A stretch of DNA of 64,000 nucleotides from Candidatus Roseilinea sp. NK_OTU-006 (GCF_012931985.1 NZ_JAAFGM010000012.1:22748-86747), one strand, 5' to 3'; counted from the first letter of the stretch, positions 17,262 to 25,963 are shown. Numbers and translations are program-made. The notes: generated from the letters alone by a model not told the origin.

Positions 17262-17953
17262 TTGTTGGATGATCTGCCGAGGATGCTGCTCACCAACGAG
17301 CGCCGTGGGCCGAAGACGATCGCCCCCAGGGCGCCTTGCGCGCCTTTCTCCTTCGCCATCGCCAGCAAGCGTTGGACGGCGCCCTGCGGATTGCGTGAAT
17401 ACACGGTGAGCGCGATGTCATATTCGTCTAGCTTTTCGCTCACCGAAGACGTGCAAATCAGTAGGCTGTCCGCCGGCTCCAGCTTGCGTTGGGCGGCGGG
17501 TTCCATGCGAATAGCGTCAATGCGACCGCTGGCCTGGATGCAGTAGCAGCGAATCGTGCCGACGCCGATACCATACCATTGATTGCCGACCACGGCGGCG
17601 ATCACCATCGGTATATGCGTCGGCGCGTCGGCGTCTTTCGACTGGCGCTTGAGCACCCGGTTCGCTTTGTCGAGCGTGGCGCGCAGGGCGATGAGCCGAT
17701 CTACGTCGGGTGGAACTTCTTCATAGGCCTGGCGGATTTGTTCTATCAAGCTCTGGCCGGCTAGCGACGCGCCGCCGGCATCGGCGAGGGCCATCAACAA
17801 CCCGCGCTGCGTTGAACTGGCAGCCCGGGCGTCGGGGTGTGGGCCTAATGGGTACACGGCGGCGCCGGCTGCCCCACCGAATGCGCTCCGGACCGGCTGC
17901 CCGCCGGAGCGCATTCGTACGCGGAATGTATCGAGCGTCTGTCGGCTGAACAC
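17258..17953 (-). CDS. Degenerate PP2C-like protein, first gene of the signalling operon
   Basis: A 231-residue protein. Residues about 110-225 follow the second half of a PP2C fold: VIAAVVGNQWYGIGVGTIRCY matches the core strands around the GNVGDSRxY motif but lacks its Asp, LEPADSLLICTSSVSEKL matches the LxxGDxLLLCSDGLxE strand without SDG, and GAQGALGAIVFG matches the DN-containing end without Asp-Asn. The metal-binding aspartates appear lost, so it is probably a non-catalytic binding or regulatory subunit (inference). It starts with GTG 17953, 6 nt after a TAAACT box. Confidence 0.6.
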   Translation of the reverse strand: MFSRQTLDTFRVRMRSGGQPVRSAFGGAAGAAVYPLGPHPDARAASSTQRGLLMALADAGGASLAGQSLIEQIRQAYEEVPPDVDRLIALRATLDKANRVLKRQSKDADAPTHIPMVIAAVVGNQWYGIGVGTIRCYCIQASGRIDAIRMEPAAQRKLEPADSLLICTSSVSEKLDEYDIALTVYSRNPQGAVQRLLAMAKEKGAQGALGAIVFGPRRSLVSSILGRSSNK

Positions 17954-17959
17954 AGGCCG

Positions 17960-17965
17960 AGTTTA
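17960..17965 (-). promoter_or_regulatory. -10 box of a probable leaderless promoter for the signalling operon
   Basis: On the minus strand TAAACT lies 6 nt before GTG 17953, with no Shine-Dalgarno between them. The same hexamer at similar spacing precedes the IclR gene at 21.5 kb. Confidence 0.45.
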
Positions 17966-18017
17966 ACGCAGTCTAGGGAGATGTTCGACGGCTGATGCGC
18001 GTCTCTCCACGGCTGGA

Positions 18018-18773
18018 TTATAGGAACAGCTCCTCGCTTGTCCCGCGCACGTCCAACTCGAACTCGACCTCCTGGATGGGCGGCTTGCTATACATCCAGT
18101 GCAAGCCGTAGTGCCCTGCCGGGCCGATGTGCGCGAACACTGTCTCGTCGAGATAGCCGCCTTCTATGTGCGCGGTGTAGAGGTTGACCTGCGTCGCATC
18201 GTCCCAGGTTGCCCCTAGCGCCTTCAACGTTCCCTCGATGGACGCCATGACGAATTTGGCTTTCTCGCGCATGGCATCGGGTGTGGTCTCGCCGACGCGC
18301 ACGATGGACTCGCGGGTGGGTGGGCCGTCTTTCAATTCGCCTGCGCCGGAGACGATGAACGCTTTGCGATCGTCGGCGCGTGTGCGCGGCGCGGTGTAGG
18401 TAAACGCGAACAGCCCGGGTTCGCTTGGGGCGATGGTTGCCGGGAGCGGTGCGACGTTGGTGCGGGTCATCGTCGCGCGCCCATCTTGTCGTAGGCCATA
18501 TTGATCGAGCAGGGCGATGTAGTCCTGGTTGAACGCGCTGAAGCTCTCGAACGTGAGCGGCTGCGGCACGCGCACCTCGGCGCCGCACAGCGCGGCCATC
18601 GGCCGGCCGACACTTTCTAGGTGGCGTCGTATAGCCTCAAACGCCTGGGCGACCGGTATCACGCGGCGGAAGGTGGCGTGAACCAACACGAAGCCGGCGT
18701 CGGCTCGCACGCCGCGGCAGAAGGCGCCGCCGCCTGCGAGATAGGAGAAGTTGCCTTCAGGTCTGTGGATCAT
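18018..18773 (-). CDS. RidA/YjgF-like (endoribonuclease L-PSP superfamily) protein
   Basis: A 251-residue protein. The C-terminal half (about 125-250) carries RidA-fold features: AFIVSGAGELKDG, a helix REKAKFVMASIEGTLKALGATWDDATQVNLYT and a closing strand that binds in trimeric RidA. The N-terminal half looks like a diverged second copy (AFEAIRRHLESVGRPMAALCGAEVRVPQPLTF). RidA enzymes hydrolyse reactive enamine/imine intermediates made by PLP enzymes, which fits the aminotransferase encoded 1.4 kb upstream. ATG 18773 is preferred over GTG 18779. The 215 bp between it and the dipeptidase gene hold no gene I can support. Confidence 0.75.
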   Translation of the reverse strand: MIHRPEGNFSYLAGGGAFCRGVRADAGFVLVHATFRRVIPVAQAFEAIRRHLESVGRPMAALCGAEVRVPQPLTFESFSAFNQDYIALLDQYGLRQDGRATMTRTNVAPLPATIAPSEPGLFAFTYTAPRTRADDRKAFIVSGAGELKDGPPTRESIVRVGETTPDAMREKAKFVMASIEGTLKALGATWDDATQVNLYTAHIEGGYLDETVFAHIGPAGHYGLHWMYSKPPIQEVEFELDVRGTSEELFL

Positions 18774-18988
18774 AGACACCGGGGATTATTGCGCATTACG
18801 TGTTCGGTTGCATGTCGCACCGATGAACTCGGGTGGTGAAGAAGCGCATGGATCGAATTGGCTCGTTCCCCTGCGGCAGTTCGCCGATGGGACGATGTGA
18901 CGTGAAATGGATGCTGTTGCCGGCGCTGACGTTCGCATCCGATGCGCTATGTTTTGGATCATCGTTGCGTTCGACCGGCCATCTGTTC

Positions 18989-20104
18989 TCATTGAGCTAG
19001 CACCATGCGCAGGAAGCGCACCCAGTTCCTGAACATGATTTTCTCGATGTCGTCGTGGCTGTAGCCGCGCTCAGCGAGCAGCCCGGCCAGCTTTTGCAAG
19101 TCGGCGATGGTGTCGAGGTCGCGCGGTGACTGTTCGCGGCCGAAGCCGCCGTCGAGGTCGGAGCCAATGCCGACATGATCGGCGTTCCCGGCCAATTCGC
19201 ACACGTGGTCAATATGATTCACTACCTCGCGCATCATGACCGGGTTTGGTGCGGTCAGGTTGTTCATGGCGGCCCACTGCCAACCATCGCGCACCATGAC
19301 GATGTCGAACGATGCGCCCAACACGCCGCCCCGCTCGATGACCAGCTTGATCTGTTCATCGGTAAATTGCCGCTGGAGCGAGGCGATGGCGCGACAGTTC
19401 TGATGGCTGGCCAGCAGTGGCCCGTCATACAGGCGTACTGCTTCCCAGAAGGCCTCGTCGCTCAGATGGGTGCAGTCGAGCGCGATGCCCAGTCGGCGCA
19501 TCTCGCGCAACAACGCCGGTCCGATGCCCTCGGTGATGCCCAGCGCTGTGCCGGTGCCGCCGGCGTAGCGGTTCGGCCCGTAGTGGGCTGGGCCGAGCAG
19601 GCGCAGCCCCAGCTCGCGCCAGTGCGCCAGTTCGTCGGGTGTCGTGATAGGGTCGGCGCCTTCCATCGAGATGACGAAACCGAGGGGCGGCATTTCCCTC
19701 ACCCCCGTCCCCTCTCCCGCAGGGGGAGGGGTGCTTTCCCACGTCAGCCACTCGGCCACGTGCTCGTCGAGTTGTGCGGCAGTCTCGATCACGCGCACGA
19801 CGCCCTGTCGTTCGAGCGCACGGTAATATGCCATTTGGCCCTTGACTACAGCATGTGCCTGGGCCACCGAGCTGTACTCGATGCCGGGCGAGGGCCGGCC
19901 GGAGGCACGCGCCAGCAGTGTGGCGACGCTGAGGAAGACGCGCCCGCGACGCATGTCCGGCAGCGCTACGGTGTTCATGGCGCGGCTTTTGCCGGTCATC
20001 GGCGCTTCAATCTGGCGGATGACGTGCACGGGCAACTGCAGATCGCGCTCGAACGTCAGCGCGTTCCAGGCGAGATCGAGATGAGCGTCGGCGATGAGCA
20101 TCAT
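18989..20104 (-). CDS. Membrane dipeptidase family (peptidase M19) protein
   Basis: Zinc dipeptidase of the renal-dipeptidase/amidohydrolase superfamily, about 371 residues. The N-terminal metal motif is ADAHLDLAW (HxD), with the bridging Glu in VISMEGAD, metal His in DCTHLSDE and SHQNCRAI, and the Asp in HVGIGSDLDGGFG. Starts ATG 20104 or 20101 both lie behind GGAGG (2 or 5 nt); the GTG at 20113 is less likely. About 16 residues (TPPPAGEGTGVREMPP) just before the Glu motif are encoded by a palindromic repeat inserted in frame. It is transcribed after the aminotransferase, from which it is 12 nt away, so they are probably cotranscribed. Confidence 0.9.
   Translation of the reverse strand: MMLIADAHLDLAWNALTFERDLQLPVHVIRQIEAPMTGKSRAMNTVALPDMRRGRVFLSVATLLARASGRPSPGIEYSSVAQAHAVVKGQMAYYRALERQGVVRVIETAAQLDEHVAEWLTWESTPPPAGEGTGVREMPPLGFVISMEGADPITTPDELAHWRELGLRLLGPAHYGPNRYAGGTGTALGITEGIGPALLREMRRLGIALDCTHLSDEAFWEAVRLYDGPLLASHQNCRAIASLQRQFTDEQIKLVIERGGVLGASFDIVMVRDGWQWAAMNNLTAPNPVMMREVVNHIDHVCELAGNADHVGIGSDLDGGFGREQSPRDLDTIADLQKLAGLLAERGYSHDDIEKIMFRNWVRFLRMVLAQ
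19696..19740 (-). repeat. REP-like palindromic repeat inserted in frame in the dipeptidase gene
   Basis: CCCCTCTCCC (19709-19718) and GGGGGAGGGG (19722-19731) form a 10-bp stem (one G.T pair) with a 3-nt loop, flanked by CCCTCACCCCCG. This resembles the C/G-rich palindromes scattered between genes in many bacteria, whose spurious translations read GEGxGVR. Here it is 45 bp (15 codons) and keeps the frame open. Confidence 0.65.
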
Positions 20105-20116
20105 GGCCTCCACGCA

Positions 20117-21418
20117 TCACTGTATCCCCGCCAGCACCTTCCGCGCGGCGCGCACGGCGAAATCAATGTCGGCTTCGGTGTGCGCGGCGCAGAGATACCA
20201 CGTGCCCCGGCTGAGGATGCGCACGCCTTCCTCTTGCAATCCATACACGAACCGTGCGAGCTTAGCCTTGTTGAATGCGAAGGTGTCGCGCATGTCGCGG
20301 GCACAGAGTAGTGATGTGAATGCCAAGTTTAGCACCGGTCCGGGACCTTGCACCAGCACGTCGTGGCCAGTCTCGCGGGCGGCCTCACACAGGCCGGCCT
20401 GCAATCGCTTGCCCAGCCGATGTAGCTTCTCGTGCACGCGCTCGCGCTGCATCACCTCTATGGTCGCCTTAGCTGCGGCGACGCTGGGGTTGCCGGCGTT
20501 GGTCGTGCCGGCGTGGATCACGCTGCCCTCAGCAATCGGTTGCATCCACGCGCGCTTGCCGACGAGTGCACTGATTGGATAGCCGTTGGCCATTGCTTTG
20601 GCGAAGACGGCCAGGTCCGGTGTGACGCCGTAATACGCTTGCGCGCCGCCCACGTGCACGCGAAAGCCGGTGATGACTTCGTCGAAGATCAGCGCGATGC
20701 CATAGCGATCGCACAGCGCGCGCAAACCTTCCAGATAGCCAGGCTGTGGCTCGATGCAGCCGGTGTTGCACATGATCGGCTCGGTGATGATCGCGGCGAT
20801 CTCGTCGTGGCGTTGAGCGACCGTTCGCTCGGCGAGTGTCAGGTCGTTCCACGGCAGCAGGATGAACTCGTCGCGTATGTTGGTGGGCAAGCCTTGTGTC
20901 CATAGCTGGGCGATCGGTGCCTCGCGCGGCCCGAGCGCTTCGAGCGACGCGCCGTTGATTCCCCAGGCGATGTTGTCGAACCAACCGTGATAGTGACCCT
21001 CGAAGCGGACAAACTTTTGGCGTCCGGTCACTGCGCGCGCGACGCGCAGCGCGGCGTGAGCCGCTTCCGACCCGCTGACGCTGAAGCGCACCAGCTCGGC
21101 ACAGGGGATGATTTCCTGCAGCTTCTCGGCCAGCTCGATCTCGGCCAGGTGCAGCGCGGCGTAGAGTTGCCCATCGTGACTAGCGCGTTCTACGGCTTCG
21201 AGTACTTCGGGGTGACTGTGGCCAAGCACCATCGGCCCCTGGCTAAGCGCGAAGTCCAGATACTCGTTCTCATCTGCATCTACGAGACGGGCACCGTGTG
21301 CGCGCACGTAGACGAGTGGGTGGGGCGCGTTGCTCTTGCGGAATTCACTGGATACCCCGCCAGCCAGTGCGCGCTGCGCGCGTTCGAATAACACACGTGA
21401 TTCTTCGTGGTTCAACAT
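20117..21418 (-). CDS. Class III PLP aminotransferase, glutamate-1-semialdehyde aminomutase-like
   Basis: A 433-residue PLP enzyme of the GSA-aminomutase branch. Evidence: the N-terminal PLVYVRAHGARLVDADENEY strand, FSVSGSEAAHAALRVAR, the PLP-stacking GHYHGW, LIFDEVITGFR (PLP Asp) and FAKAMANGYPISALVG with the Schiff-base Lys. It is followed by TTNAGNPSV. A haem role is unlikely because no other haem genes are near; the setting (dipeptidase, RidA, IclR, MlrC) suggests transamination of an amine or amino acid being catabolised. ATG 21418 (MLNHEESRVLF) is preferred over the upstream 21487 start, which would run through the IclR promoter. Confidence 0.88.
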   Translation of the reverse strand: MLNHEESRVLFERAQRALAGGVSSEFRKSNAPHPLVYVRAHGARLVDADENEYLDFALSQGPMVLGHSHPEVLEAVERASHDGQLYAALHLAEIELAEKLQEIIPCAELVRFSVSGSEAAHAALRVARAVTGRQKFVRFEGHYHGWFDNIAWGINGASLEALGPREAPIAQLWTQGLPTNIRDEFILLPWNDLTLAERTVAQRHDEIAAIITEPIMCNTGCIEPQPGYLEGLRALCDRYGIALIFDEVITGFRVHVGGAQAYYGVTPDLAVFAKAMANGYPISALVGKRAWMQPIAEGSVIHAGTTNAGNPSVAAAKATIEVMQRERVHEKLHRLGKRLQAGLCEAARETGHDVLVQGPGPVLNLAFTSLLCARDMRDTFAFNKAKLARFVYGLQEEGVRILSRGTWYLCAAHTEADIDFAVRAARKVLAGIQ

Positions 21419-21466
21419 GCATGCAACACGCTCTAACACAACGACTGCACGGGTGAAAAGAAGCGC

Positions 21467-21494
21467 TTGTATCGCATGAAGAAACACTTAAACT
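21467..21494 (+). promoter_or_regulatory. Promoter of the IclR gene, probably leaderless
   Basis: TTGTAT (21467-21472), a 16-bp spacer and TAAACT (21489-21494), 7 nt before ATG 21502. The perfect palindrome AAGCGCTT (21461-21468) overlaps the -35 and could be an operator half; no full IclR site is evident. The gap also serves the divergent aminotransferase gene. Confidence 0.45.
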
Positions 21495-21501
21495 TTGGCT
21501 C

Positions 21502-22290
21502 ATGAAGCGCGGATCACACAATGCCCCTTCGGCCTACGTGATCAAACCGGTGTTCAAGGCGCTGCGTGTGCTCAAGTGCCTGGGCGACGCCGGGCGCGAG
21601 CTGCCGCTGGTCGAGATTTGTCGCCTCGTCGGCCTGCCCAAGCCGACGGTCTACAAGTACCTGCAAACGCTGAAGGCAGCCGGCTTCGTGCTCTACGATC
21701 CCGAGTGCGAGTGCTACTGGCTCGGGCCGAATGCGTGGTCGCTGGGCCGCACGGTGGATCCCAGCTTGCGCGTGCGCGAGGTGGCTCGGCCGATCATGCA
21801 GCAGTTGCGCGACCGGTTCGGCGAGACGATCAACCTAGGCGTGTTGCACGGCGACGAAGTGGTGTATTTGGAGATGGCAGTGAGCCGGCAGGCGCTCCGG
21901 TTGCAGGCCACCATCGGCGCGCACGATCCGGCCTACAGCACGTCGCTAGGCCGGGCGATGATCGCGTTTCTGCCGAGGGAAAGATGGGCGAAACACATTC
22001 CGCGGCGGTTGCAGCCGCGCGCGCCGCGCACGATCACTTCGTTCGAGGTGCTGCATGCCGAGCTGATCGCGACGCGCAAGCGTGGCTATGCGATCGAGCG
22101 CGAGGAGAACGAGCCGGGCGCGCTGTGCATCGGTGCCCCGATCTTCGACCAGGATGGGGAAGTTGTCGCGGCCATCAGCCTGTCGGCGCCGGCGGCGCGC
22201 ATCAGCCCCGCGGACGAGGGCGAGGTTGCCGAGGCTGTCATGCGCGCCGCGCGCGACATCTCTGGCCGTCTGGGCTACACCCCACAGTAG
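21502..22290 (+). CDS. IclR-family transcriptional regulator
   Basis: A 262-residue regulator. The N-terminal winged helix-turn-helix (about 12-75) is seen in PLVEICRLVGLPKPTVYKYLQTL. The C-terminal IclR effector-binding domain (about 85-255) has GETINLGVLHGDEVVYLE, STSLGRAMIAFLP, GYAIEREENEPGALCIGAPIF and AAISLSAPAARIS. It is divergent from the aminotransferase-dipeptidase genes, which it probably controls in response to a pathway metabolite. It may also act on the MlrC/creatininase run, which is less certain. Confidence 0.93.
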   Translation: MKRGSHNAPSAYVIKPVFKALRVLKCLGDAGRELPLVEICRLVGLPKPTVYKYLQTLKAAGFVLYDPECECYWLGPNAWSLGRTVDPSLRVREVARPIMQQLRDRFGETINLGVLHGDEVVYLEMAVSRQALRLQATIGAHDPAYSTSLGRAMIAFLPRERWAKHIPRRLQPRAPRTITSFEVLHAELIATRKRGYAIEREENEPGALCIGAPIFDQDGEVVAAISLSAPAARISPADEGEVAEAVMRAARDISGRLGYTPQ

Positions 22291-22347
22291 CTGTCAGCTA
22301 TCAGCTATGAGCCGTCGGCTGATCGCTTACTTCTCACGGCTCTCGGC

Positions 22348-23844
22348 TCACAGCTCATCCAACGGATAGACTGGCCGCTTCAACCGTCGGAACGGCAGCA
22401 CGCACACGTCGTTGGCACACGGTCCGGGCGTGTTGACGAAGTAGCTGGCCTTCGCGATCGGGTCGTACGCCTGACGGTGCGCCACAGCAGCCTTGATGTT
22501 GATGACGAAGAAGTCCTCCGGGTTGATGCCCTGGCTGCGCCACTGCGCCAGATCCATCGGCGCGGTCTTGATGCTGTTCAGCAGGATCGTCGCGCTGCCG
22601 CCCTGTGGCGAGGTCGCGCGCACGACGGCCGTCGGTCCCATGTCGTGATGCAAGCCGCCCACGGCCATGTGGCTGTGTGGATCTTCGAGCGTGACCTTGC
22701 CGTCGCTTTTGGAGATCAGCTCGACGTCCAGTTCCAGTGGTTGTGCGCCGACCACGCTGCTCTTGCCGCCGATCCGCATGCGCCTGCGTTCCCCGGGCCG
22801 CAGCGGCCATACCTCGCGCACGGCTTCCGGATCGGCAATGGCGACGCCGGCGTTTCGGATGCCGCGCTCCAGCAGCCCTTTCAGCACGATCGTCAGGTCG
22901 CCCGGCGCGCCGCCGCCGATATTGTCGGCCGGCTCGACGATGAGCACCGGGCCTTCGGTGTGTTGCTGCACGCGATCGAGCGCCTCATCGAGTGACAAGC
23001 CGGTAGGCAGGGCGTGATGCTTGTGCGCCATCGCGATTTTGCTCAGCGTCCTCAGTTCGCGCTGGGCAACGTCGGGATCGCCGACCGTCACTGCGGTGAA
23101 GCTCACGCCGGCGTCGGGCATGTCAGCATAGGCGAATCCGCCGAACACGTTGACGGCGAGGATGTCCGGGTGCGTCGCCTCGATCTTCCGCGCGCGCGCT
23201 TCGAGCAGCGCCATCGGCTCGAACGCCGTGCCGGTGGCCGTGGGCGGTAAGATCAACGGCGGCCTTTCCCAGACGGTCGTTGCGCGTCGACCGGTCGTGA
23301 TCAGATCATCCAGCAGGTGCGCCGAGAACTCGGCCGTCGCTTTGCCGTCGGTGTGTGGGTTCTGGCGATAGGCGACCAGGGCATTGCTGAGCGCAGCCAT
23401 CTGCGCCGTGATGTTGCCGTGCAGATCGAGCACGCCGCCGATAGGGACATCCTCGAATGCGGGCAGCGCCCGAATCCGACGCAATAGCTCACCCTCCACA
23501 TCGGGATAGGACGCGCTGACCATTGCGCCGTGCATATCCAGCCAGATGCCGTCTATGCCGGCCTCGGCTTCCCGCATCGCTGCCTCGGCGAAGGCTTCCC
23601 ACCACACCTCGATTACCTCATCGGCGACCATGCCCGATGGTTGCGCCGACATGTGAATCGCCGGCAGAACGTGCCAGCCGCGCGCCTTCGCCACGGCCAA
23701 CCCGCCGGCCAGGCACGAGGCGTCGCCGTCGGCCTGCCATATTGCGTTGCCGCGCAATATGCGAAACCGATCGAGCGTCGTTCTGTCCGACACGAAAGTG
23801 TGTGTCTCGTGCGACAGGCCGGCGATGAGAATGCGTTTAGTCAT
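22348..23844 (-). CDS. M81-family metallopeptidase (MlrC/microcystinase C-like)
   Basis: A 498-residue protein with both MlrC domains: the N-terminal metallopeptidase part (about 1-290, GLSHETHTF start, metal motifs WLDMHGAM and VLDLHGNIT, NPHTDG) and the C-terminal MlrC_C part (about 300-480, VEPADNIGGGAPGDLT). Characterised MlrC cleaves linearised microcystin tetrapeptide; most relatives sit with amidohydrolases and importers and act on other amides. It is convergent with iclR, 57 bp apart. That gap holds imperfect repeats of AGCTATCAGCTATGAGCCG type and no gene. Confidence 0.92.
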   Translation of the reverse strand: MTKRILIAGLSHETHTFVSDRTTLDRFRILRGNAIWQADGDASCLAGGLAVAKARGWHVLPAIHMSAQPSGMVADEVIEVWWEAFAEAAMREAEAGIDGIWLDMHGAMVSASYPDVEGELLRRIRALPAFEDVPIGGVLDLHGNITAQMAALSNALVAYRQNPHTDGKATAEFSAHLLDDLITTGRRATTVWERPPLILPPTATGTAFEPMALLEARARKIEATHPDILAVNVFGGFAYADMPDAGVSFTAVTVGDPDVAQRELRTLSKIAMAHKHHALPTGLSLDEALDRVQQHTEGPVLIVEPADNIGGGAPGDLTIVLKGLLERGIRNAGVAIADPEAVREVWPLRPGERRRMRIGGKSSVVGAQPLELDVELISKSDGKVTLEDPHSHMAVGGLHHDMGPTAVVRATSPQGGSATILLNSIKTAPMDLAQWRSQGINPEDFFVINIKAAVAHRQAYDPIAKASYFVNTPGPCANDVCVLPFRRLKRPVYPLDEL

Positions 23845-23852
23845 GGATAGAG

Positions 23853-23955
23853 GTGTCGGGTGGTGTTGATAGTGTCAGATGGCGTCAGTGGTGTCGGTGG
23901 TGTCGAGTGGTCGGTGTTGGGTGTCGGGCATCTGACATCTGGACTCTGGTTGCTA
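23853..23955. repeat. Degenerate GTGTCGG-type low-complexity spacer
   Basis: The 114-bp gap between the M81 and creatininase genes consists largely of irregular copies of GTGTCGG/GGTGTC (for example near 23853, 23893, 23899 and 23925) with a short CAGATG...CATCTG inverted pair. There are no regular spacers, so it is not CRISPR. It looks like one of the degenerate spacers of this genome. Confidence 0.4.
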
Positions 23956-23958
23956 GCG

Positions 23959-24747
23959 TCAGTTGGGCTGCACCGGTTGCCAAGTGGCGAACTCGCGCAC
24001 GAAGCGCACCACCTCGCGCGTCGCCGTGGCGAGGATTTGCTCACCCTTGTCCGCCGTTGCCAGCTCGGGGTGGCCGAGCGCGCCGGTCTGCGTAATCTGA
24101 TCGAATGAGACGCCGACTGCCACGCGACTGGGGCCGGCTGCGTCGGGTGTCCAGAATTCCGATGGATAGGTGTAGTGTGCACCGCGCGCCAGATCCATGT
24201 GCACCAACGTCGGCCGGATGCGCAGGATGGCGCTGGTCTCCAGCTCGCAGGCGTGCGTCACGAACTTTTGTTCCAGGGACTCGATCTGCGCAATCTGCTG
24301 GCGAGCGATGCCCCCGAACCAGCTCGAGAAGGCGATGAACAGGTCGGGGTGTTCCTTATAGCGCTGGAGTTGCAGTTGCTGGATGGCCATCATGGCCGGC
24401 ACTTCGTTGCCGCCGTGGGCATTGAGCATGAAGATGCGCCGGAAGCCGGCGGCGATGATACAGCTCAGCATCTCCTTCAATACCTCGGTGTAGAGCGGCG
24501 CGCTCAGGCTGACGGCGGCGAAGGGCAAATGGTGATGCGACGCGCCGACCCACAGCATGGGCAGGAAGATCGCCGCATCACCTAGCTCGGCTTCGGCGCG
24601 CCGGGCGATCTCGCCGCCGATCAGGCTGTCGGTCAGCAGCGGCAAGTGATGCCCATGCTGCTCGAGCGAACCGGTGGGGAAGACGACGACTTTGCCGGCC
24701 TGCGCCTGCGCGCGCAGCTCCGGCCAGGTGAGTTCTCCGTACTGCAT
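23959..24747 (-). CDS. Creatininase-family amidohydrolase
   Basis: A 262-residue metal-dependent amidohydrolase. Family motifs are clear: FPTGSLEQHGHHLPLLTD (metal-binding Glu, His and Asp), VGASHHHLPF and MLNAHGGNEVPAM, with the C-terminal Glu in HACELETSA. Members include creatininase and enzymes that hydrolyse N-formyl or cyclic amides; the substrate here is not determined. It lies between the M81 gene and a frameshifted enolase-family gene, all on the minus strand, as part of one probable catabolic operon. Confidence 0.92.
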   Translation of the reverse strand: MQYGELTWPELRAQAQAGKVVVFPTGSLEQHGHHLPLLTDSLIGGEIARRAEAELGDAAIFLPMLWVGASHHHLPFAAVSLSAPLYTEVLKEMLSCIIAAGFRRIFMLNAHGGNEVPAMMAIQQLQLQRYKEHPDLFIAFSSWFGGIARQQIAQIESLEQKFVTHACELETSAILRIRPTLVHMDLARGAHYTYPSEFWTPDAAGPSRVAVGVSFDQITQTGALGHPELATADKGEQILATATREVVRFVREFATWQPVQPN

Positions 24748-24824
24748 AGTGCGATAAGGTTGAACGCACTCGCGTATCGTGTCAAGCGAGCGCAGGGTCG
24801 GGCGGAGAGATGGGTGGCACGCGG

Positions 24825-25963
24825 CTAATTGAACTCTGCGAACGCCCGGCGATAGCGCTGCAAGGCATCGCGGTCGAGTTCGATGCCCAGCCCCGGCCCA
24901 GATGGGATGGGCAGCGTGCTATCGGCGTAGGGCCAGTCCCAGGTGACCAGCGTGTGCTCGCGGATGTAGGCGCTCTGTAAGTCCGACGGCATCGTGCAGG
25001 CGCGCGCGGCAGCGGCCGCATGGAGCACGGCGGCCTGTCCCACCCCTAGCTCCAGCGACGAGCCGTGCCAGCAGCAGTAGCCGGCTACTTCGACCGCATG
25101 CGCCATCGCCATGAACTCGGCCACGTACCCACTGCAGTTGAAGTTGTCGGCGTAACCGTGTTGCAGCCCATGCTTCAACACGCTCATCGTGCGCGTGTGC
25201 AATACCAGTGGCGCGGCCGTCGCCTGTCGCGCCCGCTGCCACATCTCCGACTGCTCCCAGGGGAAGGGGTCTTCGATGCGCAGGTTGGAGAACGCCTCGA
25301 GCTGTTTAAGCGTGTGCAGGGCGTCGTGCGGGCTGAGCCATTGCCACATCGGGTCAATCGTCACGCCGAAGTCGTCGCCGCCGGCTTCTTTGATAGCGCG
25401 CACCTGCGCGACGGTCGGATCGCCCAGCTTCGACTTCATCTCGATGCCTCGGAAGCCGCGCGCCCGCGCCTGCGCGACGATGCGGCGCAGGTCTTCCGGC
25501 GTCTGCCGGCCGCGCCAGGCGTCCACCGGCACGCGCTCGCGGACGGAGCCGCCGAGCAGGTCAACCATGCGGCATCTGTTGCGCTTGCCCATCCAGTCGT
25601 GGAGCGCCATCTCGAAGGCGTAGGTCACCGGCGAGGGCGAGTCGTAGAGCGCTGGGGGGGGCTGGTCAGCAGTCCCCAGCGATAGCCGGAGCGAAGGGTT
25701 TCCGGCAACACGCCCAAGTCCAGCCCGCGCAAGCGATAGCCGATGAGTTGTTCCAACCAGGGTCTCAACTCTGCAATTGTCGGCCCGCGCCCGACCTCAC
25801 CCAGCGCGATGATGCCATCGCTCAGGCGAAACTCTAGCAGGACGATCGGCTTCTCGTCCCACGCATCGGCGAACCGCCCAAGCGCCGGGCCGTCCACTGC
25901 GCCGGCCTTGCCAGGGACGATGACTTCGTGCGCGAGGATGGACTCGATGCAGGTCTCCTTCAT
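24825..25963 (-). pseudogene. Mandelate racemase/enolase-superfamily gene, frameshifted at a G8/C8 tract
   Basis: Two frames join to one enolase-superfamily protein of about 379 residues. The N-terminal capping domain is read from ATG 25963 to about 25663; the barrel is read in another frame from about 25661 to 24825. The switch falls in eight G (25654-25661 on +, C8 in the gene). One extra C would give TSPPPALYDSP...AFEMALHDWMGK without a break. The barrel has the K-x-K motif (EMKSKLGD) and metal ligands in VTIDPMW and LRIEDPF; the third ligand is not obvious. Either a real frameshift or a homopolymer miscall. Most barrel residues are intact, so decay, if any, is recent. Confidence 0.75.

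Noticed and set aside
18786..18992. Short minus-strand open frame between the RidA-like and dipeptidase genes
   Set aside because: Composition is Arg/Ser-rich, no ribosome site, no domain features; treated as non-coding.
19175..20311. Long plus-strand open frame opposite the dipeptidase gene
   Set aside because: The minus frame carries all metal motifs of M19 dipeptidase; the plus frame has no domain features.
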